From Adiantum capillus-veneris (taxonomy: Eukaryota > Streptophyta > Polypodiopsida > Polypodiales > Pteridaceae), in assembly GCA_014529385.2 (NCBI GenBank), contig CM043969.1, positions 27,681,946-27,745,945 on the forward strand: DNA of 64,000 nt, in the 5' to 3' direction. The stretch's first letter is position 1, and each line of letters opens with the position of its first letter. The position numbers and the translations under genes are program-made. Below, piece by piece: positions 12,038 to 22,488 of this stretch. The notes beneath the pieces are model-generated. The model had not been told where the DNA came from. It worked only from the letters and a program-made list of their open reading frames with translations, and searched no databases.

Positions 12038-12600
12038 CTTTCCAATGAAAACCATGAGGCAATATACAATAGCATTTCCTTTGAATTGTAAATCAAATCT
12101 GATTTTATATCATCTAGTGAAAGATTGAACAAGATGGAATTGGTGTAAACGTACGATGGAATTGACATGTTGGTTTTTGAGAATGTTTCACCACTCCCCC
12201 CTCCCCCCCCAAACATCACCACTAAAAAGTGTTGAAGTTCCAAAAAAACTCAATAAAAATTTACCACTTTTTAGTGGTGCTAAAGTGGTTTAGCACCACT
12301 AAAAAGTGGTTAAGAATGCTTCACCACTTCCCCCGAACATCACCATTAAATGGTGTTGCAGTTCCAGAGAAACTGTTGCAATAACACAATAAAAATTTAA
12401 CCACGTTTTAGGGGTTTAGCACCACTAAAAAGTGGTTCTGAGACATTCAGAAGTGTAGAGACATGTATAGTGCAGAGACATGTAAAGTGCCAAAACTTCT
12501 GTATATTACAAAAAGTATATTACAACAATTATCCAGAAATGTATACATATCCACCAAGAATGTACAATATATAATGTTTCTTAAATTACAGATGTACAAT
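12038..12600. repeat. Spacer between convergent genes with CACCACTAAAAAGTGG repeats
   Basis: Several copies of CACCACTAAAAAGTGGT and its complement lie between 12215 and 12440, downstream of the transposase stop. The rest is AT-rich with no supported gene; it probably holds 3' UTR and polyadenylation signals for both converging transcription units. Confidence 0.65.
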
Positions 12601-12601
12601 C

Positions 12602-13390
12602 TCATTCAACTCCATTTATAACAAAGTGCTCGAAGACTAGACTCGAAAGTTCATCTTTGGGATTGCTGATGGGGTTTGCCTTTGTATACTCCAGGGAATT
12701 GGGGGTTAGTGCCCGTCTGCATAGCCATGGCAACAGTGTGCACGTGAGGTAATCAGGGTCTTGGTTTTCATCAAGAGGATCAAAGGTGGGTGGACATATA
12801 CAGTTGTCCCAGACATTGAGCATATTTTTATATCTAGAGTCATCTACCAGCAATGTCCGAGAGGAGTCATATTCTGGAAACTTGTTCTAGACATTGTAAA
12901 GGGGCTTGAAAGACATAAGTTCACCTGCAAGGTCTATTGGAGCTCCAGCAATCTCTTCAAAATACGACCACTTCTCACATTGCTAGTTTGAGAAGAGATC
13001 CCTAAAGTAGTAAGTCCTATGTTCCCATATGTCTGGCCAATATGTACTGAGGATTAGCTCAATCTTAGAAGCAGTACAAGTGCTCCAAATCATTGCATAT
13101 GCTATTTGCCTCAAATCCCAAACAAACTACTCAACATCTCTACGATAATAGATCCACAACTTCTCGTCCACTCTTTTTAGTTTAACTCTGTTGGAAGCTG
13201 GACGTGGAGGGTGTTTAAGTTGTCCAGTCTTTGGATCACGTTTGCTTACATCTCATTTCACGAATAGTCCATCAAGATCAAGGATGATGAGCTTTTTGAT
13301 CTTGCAAAAATTCAAAACAAGATATCCCCATCTAGGGCAATTTGGCGAAATCTCCTCAATCGGGGCAAACTGCTGGTTCGTGGTCTTCCT
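12602..13390 (-). pseudogene. FCP1/NIF-like HAD phosphatase, decayed, inside the transposon
   Basis: Reading the reverse strand from about 13390, one frame runs to 12602 with only four stops: TGA at 13253-13255 and TAG at 13127-13129, 12983-12985 and 12887-12889. It holds HAD motif I as LIILDLDGL (about 13268), an aromatic-rich stretch with MIWST where family members have IWSS, then KPL, and the acid motif LLVDDS (about 12840), followed by a tail of conserved spacing. This order is that of the NLI-interacting-factor/FCP1 phosphatases, which dephosphorylate proteins such as the RNA polymerase II C-terminal domain. The second Asp of DLDG and the VDDS pair are present. Upstream exons probably reach 13755 (a GTATAC donor follows NSLE). 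It is either transposon cargo or a captured host gene. Confidence 0.6.
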
Positions 13391-13690
13391 CTACTCTATC
13401 TGGTGTTACATTTGCATCCTGCTTAGCTGCTATGTCTTCAACCTTTTCATCTGGTTCTTGAACATCTCCAATCCAGCTAAGTTCTGCCATAGACAAGTAC
13501 CATGCCTTAAAAACCTCAATCAAACTGACATATTAACCTTTTCAAAATACACTTGAAAAGTATACCTTCCAAGCTATTGATTTCCATTTCATTAATTTCC
13601 TGAACTTCTATGGCAACAACAGTCCACTTGGCAGGAGATACTGGAGAAAAAATAAGCTCTACTTGAAGATTCTCATTATGATGTCGGAAA

Positions 13691-13756
13691 GAACAATACG
13701 AGTACAATAAATAGACAATCAATGAACAATATGAGTACAATAAATAGACAATCAAT
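13691..13756. repeat. 33-bp tandem duplication
   Basis: Two adjacent copies starting GAACAATACGAGTACAATAA, differing at one base (CG to TG). No function evident. Confidence 0.9.
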
Positions 13757-16279
13757 GAGAAATAAACAACTAGTGAACAAAAAATAAAGCCGTCGTTTCA
13801 TTATCATCAAAATGAGGGTACAAAGACCAAATTACAAAGAGGCTACAAAGCACAAAAGGTTAATAGGGTCTATAGAAGTTTCTTGCGGGACTTTGGTTTG
13901 GGAGGTTTAAGGTTGGGTGCTTGGATGTTAGTCTTTTTCCGAGTAGATGAAGGCTCCTTGGATTTTTTACCTCCTGGAGTAGGCTCTGGAGGCTCGAATG
14001 CAACCTTAGCTTTTTTCTTTGGTGTGGCGCGATCTTCAGTGTTGCTCCTCTTTTTCCTACGCCCCAAAATCTCTGCACAAACATCTGAAATATAAAGATC
14101 CGCGTCCTCATCAGACAAGTTCACTGTTGTATCCTTTTCAATTGGCTTCTCATATGATTTTTCAGCGTCCTCGACGTCCTTGTTCATTGCAGGTTCTGGC
14201 TTCAGAGGCATCTTGACTGACTCCTTGGATGCGTCACCTTGAGCTCCCACTACATCTGCTCTTTTTTCAGCCCTTTTTTCAGCCTTTTTTTGGTCCAGAG
14301 TGTCTTCACCTGCTTGTTTCTGGAATGCATTCTTATCCTCGCACCCACCACACATGCTATCAATATTGGGCTTGCTTGATGACCCAGCTTGGGAGTGTTC
14401 TACATAAAAGACAATGTAATAATACTCAATATTAAGTTATGTGAACATTCAAAGAGAAGAATGTTCCACAGAATATTACCAATTCCATCAACAGAAGATC
14501 CAAAGATGCCTTCCATTGGATCTTTCTCTGCAATTACATGGAGAAAAGAAACAAAATGGTCAAGAAATGAATCTACAATCAGCTTCATATCATAAGGTAT
14601 AAAGACATCGATTACCTGTACCAACATGCTCATCCATGTTTGCCTCTCCAGGTGCCAGCAGCTTCAAAGGATCTTTTAAAGGTTCCTCACATCCATGAAA
14701 TAGACACTGGCCAGCAGACTTACATGCAATTACAAAACAAAGTGGGTGATATGGATGTTGACACCGGAGCATGTAGACACCGGTAACAACAGTCTGCATG
14801 ATAGACATCCCACAAGCAACACAATCACCTAACTACACACAGCTATTGTCTGATCCCAAATGAACAGGCGGCCTGACAGGAAGGATAGGCATTCTTGACT
14901 TGAACAAATCAATAATCGTTTCCACAAATTGAAGATGCCCTGTCGCCACTTCTACTTCCCATAACAAAGTGTCATGTTGACCCTGTAAAAAATTAGCACT
15001 GAGTACTTTATAAAATAGTATAAGTGTTTGTGCATTACTTTCAAGAGTCTTCATCACTTTATGTGGTACCACTTAAGAGTGTTATATAAACACATTTAAG
15101 TGGTCTTTTACCATATAAAATGGTCTCTAACCATTTTTTTCTAATTAGAGTTTAACCACTTTTAAGTAATATCAACTACTACTAGGTGAATGAATCAAGC
15201 TTACATACCTGTAACTGTGCTACCTCTTCACCTTGGTTATCGAGATTGTGCACTTCAATATCAAGTCCCATGTCTTTGAGAGCCTCCTTTCTGATTTGAA
15301 TCAAGATCTCAAGCTTTGCCATTGCTTCCTCGTTTGGTACAAGCCCAGCCTTATGCAACTTGAGTTCCTCCATATCCTTGTTCAGTCTCTCTATGATCTT
15401 GGTGGCGCCTCGCATCAAACCAACCTACTCATCTCTCTTTGTCTTTGATTGATCTAAAGAAATTTTTATTGCTTCGAGACATTGTTGCTTCTCTTTTAAC
15501 TTTTCAGCAGCATTAGCCTTCATGTTAGAAATAGCTGCTACATCAGCCGTTGATGCAGAAAATGTAGTCGAGAAAACATTTGACATTCCAAATGTTCTGA
15601 TCGAGCCAAAGGCCCGCTTCTTTAGAAATTCCTCCTTAGCCTACCCTGAAAATTGATGTCCACTTGAGTATGTCTGCCAGTCAAAACCTGTGCCAGTAAT
15701 GTCAGTGTAATTAGGCATATTTTCTGCATTAAATTTCCACTCACGTGCAAGACATGGACCGTTTGTGGACCTCCATTTCTCCAATTTCCTATTTAAATTT
15801 TTTTGTTGGCGTAACATTTTGATAACACCTTCAACATACACAGCCCATGCAACTAAACCTTCAGAATCTTTAGCGCCCTTGCACTTTTTCCACGTAAATC
15901 CATGTGAAAAATGCACGCCTACCTCGTTGTTTGGGGGAGCTCCCTGATATACTTTGTGGTATAGCACGAGACATTCTTCATACATTTCAGGCCTTAGCCC
16001 CTTTAAATGCATCTTCTCCTTTTGGTGGCGCTTGTAAAGCCATACCCTAAGCCACTCCTCATCTGAGAAATCATCATCACATAGGAGCTTCGGATCCTGG
16101 CCAACCAAGCATAGCCCATATTCGGTATGAAAATCTTCCTTGGTGAAGCAAAATTTTGTTTGAGTGGGTAAGGCCACTCGTGGTACTTTCCACCTCCCTG
16201 CAAAAACATATATGAATGCATGTTAGTATGTAATGAGCCATAATTAAAATTGTTTTATCAACAATAAGAAGTGGTTGAA

Positions 16280-17340
16280 ATGATTTCTGCACCATTCTCA
16301 GTGGTACTGCAAAATTTTTAAGTGGTGGTGTACCACTAAATGGTTCTCAACCACTTAAAACTGGTTAGGTAACACTAAAAAGTCCTGCTACACCACTATT
16401 TGCTGGTGATACATCACCTTTTGGTGTTTCTTCACCACTTTAAAGTGGTGCTCTAGCACATAAAAGTGGGCTGAACCACTGTTCAGTTGTGCTACACCGA
16501 TGTGAATTGTTGTACACAACTTAAAATTGGTGCTACACTCCTAAAAAGTGGTGCTACACCAATAGAATGTGGTATCTCCTTGTAAAGCTTCATCACTTAA
16601 AAGCACTTGACCACCACTTTTAGCAAAGATGCAGAACTAAAGATTATTGCACTTTTGTAAAGCATCACTAAAAAGTGGTTCTACAGCACTGAAAGTGGTT
16701 GACCATCACGCACCACCACTTAAATGTGATTTGAACGACAAAAAGTGGTGAACACCACTTTATTGGTATTTACCACTTTATACCAAATAACGTTCAGGTT
16801 AAGAAGCACCACCTTTCAGTGGTTCTACAAACTTTTAAGGTACCGAATAACATTCTAGTTAAGAAGCACCACTTTATAGTGATGTTGACCACTTTATAGT
16901 GGTCGTCACCACTATAAAGTGGTGCTTCTTAACTAGAACGTTATTCGGTACCTTAAAAGTGTGTAGAACCATTGAAAAGTGGTGCACCATCGTGATGCTT
17001 TGCTTAAAAGTGATGCTTCACCACAAAATAGTTAGGGTTTTCCACTAGAAAGTGATGCACCCATTGTATCGTCAGATTTTACTAGAGCCTTACCTCTTTT
17101 TAGTGCTACCCAACACTTTAAAGTGGTCCAGTATCACTTTTAAGAGATGGTGCACCATATCAGCATAACTATGTGTATGTAGTGATGCAACCATGGTTTC
17201 TGCCCAACTTTAAAGGGTGCTGCAGGTGCACCACTTCAACACAGCCTATCAGTGGTGTTGTACCCATAAAAAGTGGAGTTCACCCACTTGATATTTACTA
17301 GTGGTGTGCACACTACTTTTTCCTACTAAAGCAACAATTT
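16280..17340. repeat. Intron-borne CCACTTT/AAGTGG repeats of the accessory gene
   Basis: Dozens of variants such as AAGTGGTGCTACACC and ACCACTTTATAGTGG, spaced 20-40 bp. Same motif family as in the transposase intron, but on the opposite transcription unit. Confidence 0.8.
16818..16972. repeat. Near-perfect ~155-bp hairpin within the intron repeats
   Basis: The left arm contains GGTACCGAATAACATTCTAG and TTAAGAAGCACCACTTTATA; the right arm carries their complements in reverse order. Arms of about 70 bp close on ACCACTTTATAGTGGT, itself a palindrome, at the centre. Confidence 0.85.
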
Positions 17341-17886
17341 ATTTAAATCCATGGGGAAAATACCTGCATCTAACCTGTTGAACATTTTGCTTCTTAGGTG
17401 TACCTTTGGGGGACTCGGAAGTTCTTTTTGTAGCATGCATGTGAAAAAAATTCAGAAATTTTACAAGACATAAAACCAATTTTAGAAATGCATGCATGAT
17501 GCATCTAACCTATTTTGATAGGCGACTCCTGTGTAGAGCTCTTTCCCTTCCTAGGTGTACCCTTGTCAGAGTCTGAAGGTCCTTTTGTAGCCTGGTTCTT
17601 CATACTGAAAAAATCACAAATGCCACATAGATACAACATCAATAGTTAAATGCATTCATGCTTGAACCTGCATGATACATTCGTATAAGCATGCACACAC
17701 AATTGATAAAATCTGCATTCATGCTTCAAGCTGCATGATGCTTCAAACTGGATGATGTATTTTTATAAAGCATTCACAAGGGTGATCAATTAGATGTGCA
17801 CAATGCATATACATTCCAAAAATAAATTCTAAACTCACACATGCATCATTAATAGTTACAATCCATGATTATCTTGCCACACATTC

Positions 17887-18006
17887 TTTTTTTTTTTTTT
17901 TTTGCAATACCCTCCCCAACAGAGGGCAGACCATATCGCCAGGGGTTGAACTGGGTCTTTATGCACCCACCCATTCACTTTAACCACTAGGCCAAGACCC
18001 CTTTGG
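17887..18006 (-). mobile_element. tRNA-derived SINE with A-tail and 18-bp target duplication
   Basis: On the reverse strand the ~120-bp unit starts CCAAAGGGGTCTTGGCCTAG. It carries a Pol III box A (TGGCCTAGTGG), then a box B (AGTTCAACCCC, a CG-to-CA variant of GGTTCGAACCC), and ends in an A-run of about 17. It is flanked by TTATCTTGCCACACATTC at 17869-17886 and 18007-18024. It inserted into an intron or UTR region of the accessory gene, so it is younger than the transposon copy's assembly. Confidence 0.88.
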
Positions 18007-18161
18007 TTATCTTGCCACACATTCAGAGACAAGCATACAACGCTTCTACATCTACATGAAGCATATTAAAACATGGATCAATGCTACCTAGAAAAACCAG
18101 CCACATTCAAATTCAACCAACATTCAAGATAGAATGCTTCAAGCTACATGATGCCACATAC

Positions 18162-18430
18162 CTGTTGCTGCTGCAGGGGATTTTTACTGAATTTGATGAC
18201 CAGCCCAGCAAAAAGTACTCCTCCTGAATTTGCTTGCCGTTGTTGTGATGTTGATGCTTGTTGCTTCGGCTAGCAGAGAAATGCAAAGGAGGGAGGAAAG
18301 AGGGAATCAGAAACCTGAATGGCGCGGGCGAGACAGAGAGAGGGGGGAGGAACGAGCGAGACAAAGAGGGAGGGACGAGACTCGAGAGAATATTTTCATT
18401 AAGTGCTTGAAAGTACCTTGAGGTGATCAT
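18162..18430 (-). promoter_or_regulatory. Probable 5' exon/leader of the accessory gene near the right end
   Basis: On the reverse strand, GCAGCAACAG is followed by GTATGTGG, a strong donor (GT at 18161-18160), and the next acceptor TTTTTTCAG lies just before the ATG at 17603. The stretch upstream is pyrimidine-rich on this strand. This places the transcription start within about 150-250 bp of the right TIR, mirroring the transposase at the left end. The exact start is not visible. Confidence 0.45.
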
Positions 18431-18577
18431 TAACCACTAAGCGCTTTCACTTAGTACACGTCAAATTTTAACCCTTTTTTTTCCATAAATTTTGAATTTA
18501 ATCCCACTGTTTCAAACGCCTAAACCGCCCATTTTCTCAACCCCAAAAACCATATACTATATAGTGGCAAAAGCGGT

Positions 18578-18599
18578 CCACCTATACATGCTTTCACCC
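18578..18599 (-). repeat. Right terminal inverted repeat of the 11,958-bp element
   Basis: Perfect reverse complement of 6642-6663, ending CATGCTTTCACCC and followed at once by ATAG (18600-18603). Confidence 0.9.
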
Positions 18600-18603
18600 A
18601 TAG

Positions 18604-19022
18604 ATGCTATCAAGATGATAAGCGTGCCAGTTTGGTTGAAAGAGTACAGTGGAGATAAAGTGAAACTTCAACATGTAGCTGTGAGAGTATTATCTATTGC
18701 CGCCTCAAGTGGTAGATGTGAAAGAAATTGGTCTTCATTTGATTTCGTGCATATTAAAAAACAAAATCGATTAAGTCCTAAACAAGCTGCAGACTTGGTG
18801 TATGTATTTTGTAACATGCGAGTTCTGCATAAGCCTGCAGAGTTAGCCACACGTGCCACATAAGAAAGCTTTGGATGCTTTCAAACACACAAAGCAATTG
18901 CAAATGAGCTCAACTTTGATAATGAAATGGAATGGAACCTGGAAGATATTGATCCGGAATGTTTAGATGTTGAAGAAATTGATGACATGGTGCCTGTGAT
19001 TGAGGGGACAAATGAGCTATAA
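18604..19022 (+). pseudogene. hAT transposase, 3' half (C-terminal dimerisation domain)
   Basis: From the target duplication the frame reads VPVWLKEYSG, then LQHVAVRVLS, SGRCERNWSSF and HIKKQNRLSP, the hallmark of the hAT C-terminal dimerisation domain, followed by LVYVFCNMRVL. A one-base shift near 18860 leads into an acidic tail (NEMEWNLEDIDPE) ending with TAA at 19020-19022, typical of plant hAT proteins. It is the continuation of the gene cut at 6641. Confidence 0.9.
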
Positions 19023-19080
19023 AGTTTGTACTATATTCTCAATTAATTTTGTAATGTACAAGTTGTGTGGAGTTTAGCTT

Positions 19081-19156
19081 CACAATCTCTCTCTCTTCTT
19101 CTTCTTCTTCTTCTTCTTCTTCTTCTTCTTCTTCTCTCTCTCTCTCTCTCTCCATA
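19081..19156. repeat. (CT)n/(CTT)n compound microsatellite
   Basis: TCTCTCTC, about 14 CTT units, then (CT)n. Produces spurious Leu/Ser or Glu/Lys frames. Confidence 0.95.
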
Positions 19157-19383
19157 TTCTTTCTATCATTGTTGTAAAGAGGGAGGGAGAGAGAATAAAA
19201 TTTATACAATTGCAACAACATCCGACACGTTCATTTGTTCCAACAAATAGAGATTTACATATCAAAAACAAGTTTTAGTTACAAATTTTGAGATATAAGA
19301 TACAACAAGAGCTCATTATTGTTTGGGAGAATTAAATTTCAATCATGGGCTGGATCCCCTAAAAGATCAAGTACATAAAATTT

Positions 19384-19695
19384 TCAATTGCCAAACAAAT
19401 CACTTGGACCCGCATTGCCTGTCTCTTCTTCGATTATAGGCCCATATGTTGCCTCGTACCATGCCAACTTTCTTTCTAGCTCTGCTATACAAGCACGCAA
19501 CATGGCTAGGGTCTCTCCTTGACTTGCCAAATCCATGCCTTGAGTTGTGACCTTCTCAATGACTACGGTTTCTTCGGGTAAATATGTGTAACCTCTCTTG
19601 TGAGGAGGGTCTTCTTGATTGGCTTCCCGTGCATGAATCTTCTCGGCTGGGGCATCCTTTGCCGACGCCTCTTGTAGTGGGATGATCGTTCCAAT
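19384..19695 (-). pseudogene. Unidentified coding-like fragment, coiled-coil rich
   Basis: A reverse-strand frame of 103 codons without internal stop, ending TGA at 19384; it reads EASAKDAPAEK, then GMDLASQGETLAMLRACIAELERKL and ends with ETGNAGPSDLFG (quoted in parts). Heptad-like leucines suggest a coiled coil. Upstream, the same frame continues beyond a TAG at 19696-19698. I do not recognise the family; a gag-related or accessory retroelement protein is possible. Confidence 0.35.
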
Positions 19696-19699
19696 CTAC

Positions 19700-20835
19700 T
19701 TTGAGCCGCAATACATAATAACAATAGCATTGTTGCACAAAGTAAATTGCGTACAAACTGATTTGGGCATAGCTGTCTGCATTGCCTCTAATTTAGTGGC
19801 TCCCCTTGAAGTTCTGATTCGTCTACTTGGGATGCAACCAACACGCTAAGAACTCCTTGAGCCACCCAAATATCTTCCTCTTTGTAAATTTGTTGTGCCA
19901 ACGTGATTAAGCAAAGGATCATTAGGATGCTATGCATTCTGGTCGAGAGAAATATCTTCCATATCTTAAATGCAAAACAATAAACTTTAATGAGCAAAGC
20001 ATTAGCACTTAGAAAAGAGAGATGATTTAGAGTATTTCGATGATCCAACTTGAAATACTTTAAAACCCTAACTTGAAGAACTTTAAAGATGTAATTAAAA
20101 GTAGGATTAAAGATCTAATTTTAAATATCACCACACATTGCACACCATTAATGATAAAAAATATTGTTACTGGTCTAATCATCAACATGCCTCAAGCCAG
20201 ATTTGGTTTACAACATGATAGCCAACACATTATGTGCTCCATTAAAACAAAGGCATAAATCCCATATTTTAGGCATATCTAAGGGTTTTGAGAATTTTTC
20301 AATGTCCAAATATTTGTTTACATTTTGTAAAAAGTTGCGCTTGAGAACCTCAGAGGGCTCTCGAATACACGCAACCAAGTGTTTAAGAATATATGAGACA
20401 CTATATATATCAGATGCTTTGGTGAAAGGAGGAAGATTGGTGCTGATACTTTAAAGGGAAATCCATGGATAACATCGCTTGAATTGAGCTCTAGTTTGAG
20501 GGTTGAGATTTGGTAGCTTGGGAAATGTTGCCAAAGTGTTTGATGGTGTACTTTGTCCCCAGTCCGCGATTCCATCATACATTCCTCACTCGCCAAAATG
20601 TAGTAGGATATTTCTAGTATGTAGATCGTTATTTCATCGTCTCCAAAAGAGCGTTGCAGAATGGCAAAACGTTCTCTAGAACAAAGCTGCGTTGTAGGGA
20701 TTGTTGAACAATGACAACGGTGCATTAAGGTCATTTTTTATGTCAGACTCTAAAGAACTCTTGCCCGTGGCGATCCTAGTAGCTAGCCACCAGGAAGGCA
20801 GAGTTTTTGAGAAGGGATCTCTAGGCTATGGTAGA
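19700..20835. other. No confidently recognised gene
   Basis: The reverse strand has a 138-codon open frame at 20318-20734 containing SRTGDKVHHQTLWQHFPS, which looks more protein-like than random, but I cannot link it to a family. The rest is AT-rich. Confidence 0.35.
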
Positions 20836-20836
20836 C

Positions 20837-20964
<128 letters not shown>

Positions 20965-20997
20965 CTTTGTTCTCACCGAAAGATGGGACCGAGCTGA

Positions 20998-21165
20998 TTG
21001 CAAAGGCGTTGCATAATTAGAGGTGCTTGCAAAGGCGTTCTATGGAAATGGAGATATTGTGTCTATAAGAGGTGATTGCGAAGAGGTTCCATGGAAGCAT
21101 ATGGGATATTATGTCCATAAGAAGTTCTTGCGTAGGTGCTGCATGGAAGTGGTGACTACCATTCA
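20998..21165. repeat. Three diverged ~57-bp tandem units
   Basis: TTGCAAAGGCGTTCTATGGA, ATTGCGAAGAGGTTCCATGG and CTTGCGTAGGTGCTGCATGG begin successive units, each followed by a variant of ATATTGTGTCTATAAGA. Confidence 0.75.
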
Positions 21166-22488
21166 TGTTGATAGTACCTCATGATCTTCATCACCTCCCC
21201 CACCCTTGGCCACAAAGTCCTTGTGATAAGGATCTCCTCTTTTGCAGCTCGCTCTAAAAACTCTGAAAGAATCTGTAGTCCTTTGAAAATTATTAGAAAA
21301 CGGTTCTTGGCCTACACGCAATCATTCATATATATATATTTTTTAGGGTTTTTTAATATCTGATCGCTCATCAAAATGGCGACAATTGACCTTCTTGCGT
21401 CCACTAGTGTGCGGCGTGCCTCCAACAAAATTTTAGCCTTTCCTTGCCCAACAAAACCCAATGAATATTGACCCTCACATTTGTCTTTCTTAGCCAACAG
21501 TGTTGTGTCAAAGTTGTTGGTTGTAGCAGCCAATAACCCACTAAGCCGTCAGAGGGGGGTACCCTGTGGCCTGTGGGGTGCTCATGTAGGTGAGTAGTGA
21601 GATTTCACTTTGTTCACATTTTTCATAACAAAGAACCACTTGATAGGGGTAGGACAGCTCCACAGGTAGTGGAGAGGCTCCATCATAAGTACAACACACA
21701 GGTTAAAAGGAAGTTGTAGGAGCAGAGCTAAGTTGTTGTGCACATTGAGGGTCACAATCTTGCAGTAAGATTCTCACAAGAAGGGAGGGGAAGATGTTTA
21801 AGCCCTTTGGGAATGGAAAATTATCACACACTTACTTGTCCAAGCTTCTACCATGGCTTGACTATCTATGACCACAAGCCATCATTTGGAGGAGGAATCA
21901 TAACCTTGGATAATCAAGGATTTAATATAAGGGTGGATGATTAAAGTTTGGAATGCTTGAGGTGTTTAGGGACAATATAGATAGATTATGATCTGTAATT
22001 TGATCTGCTAATTGTTTCTATTATGATTTAAGTTCTATATGTTTCTTGTGGGATTTTTCTCTTTTTTATGATTGCTTGGAAAGATTTGCTCGGAGTTTGA
22101 AATTCCTCCTTAAGAAGAGAGGTTCTTAAATAGCCTAGTAATGGTTTATTTTGTTAATCATAGTAGGGTATGTGAGACTGGGATCTATTATCGGTTTTGT
22201 TGAGTCCACTATGTGGGATATGGTGCACCCCTCGGGAGCTTTGGTCTTAATAATGGGTTCTTTTTAGACATGCCTATGGCTTTACCATTATTGAGCCATA
22301 AGAAGTCTACAAGGAACTACCCCTCAAAAATTCTGAAATATTTGACCCACTCCACTACTCTCTATAATTAACAAATTTGAGTCGTAAGTGTAGATGCTTA
22401 AGTGCTAATTTTCAAAGGCTAAGAGCAGTAGCAACTAAGGTTTTGAATTGCAAAAAATACACTAAGTAGACAAATAAATTTTGTTAAC

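Larger units (their letters stand above)
13870..17604 (-). pseudogene. Accessory gene of the transposon: RING-like zinc finger, basic C-terminus
   Basis: Reverse-strand exons, each with GT-AG borders and agreeing phases: 17604-17510 (ATG at 17603), 16197-15209, 14982-14616, 14527-14480, 14399-13870; together 676 codons including the final TAG. Three in-frame TAGs interrupt it (15643-15641, 15427-15425, 14835-14833), with no TAA or TGA. Domains in order: Ser/Lys-rich start, a novel acidic block (CDDDFSDEEWLRVW), a coiled-coil-like stretch, a RING-like set of ligands (CVACG, then CQHPYHPLC, then CKSAGQCLFHGC), and a Lys/Pro-rich nuclear-type tail (RRKKRS, PKKKAK). A further exon at about 18400-18162 would be 5' UTR. 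A RING-like finger suggests ubiquitin or SUMO ligase activity; this is inference. An unused exon copy lies near 17445-17385. Confidence 0.6.
6642..18599. mobile_element. 11,958-bp DNA transposon with 22-bp TIRs, transposase and accessory genes
   Basis: The ends are exact inverted copies over 22 bp, beginning GGGTGAAAGCATG and ending TAGGTGG, flanked by ATAG duplications. Inside are three coding units: a DDE-type transposase from the left (6812-12037, +), a nuclear-type protein with a RING-like finger from the right (18430-13870, -), and a decayed FCP1/NIF-like phosphatase between them (13390-12602, -). Introns and spacers are full of CCACTTT/AAGTGG palindromes. A 4-bp target duplication and G-rich tips recall the Sola superfamily, but I cannot confirm that assignment; the transposase resembles uncharacterised proteins I recall from cnidarians and other animals. 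Size, gene load and repeat-filled introns are unusual for a cut-and-paste element. Confidence 0.85.

Noticed and set aside
6812-15643. Genetic-code change with TAG as sense
   Set aside because: The accessory gene appears to end at TAG, other elements in the window carry TGA and TAA lesions too, and methylation-driven CAG-to-TAG decay explains the pattern more simply.
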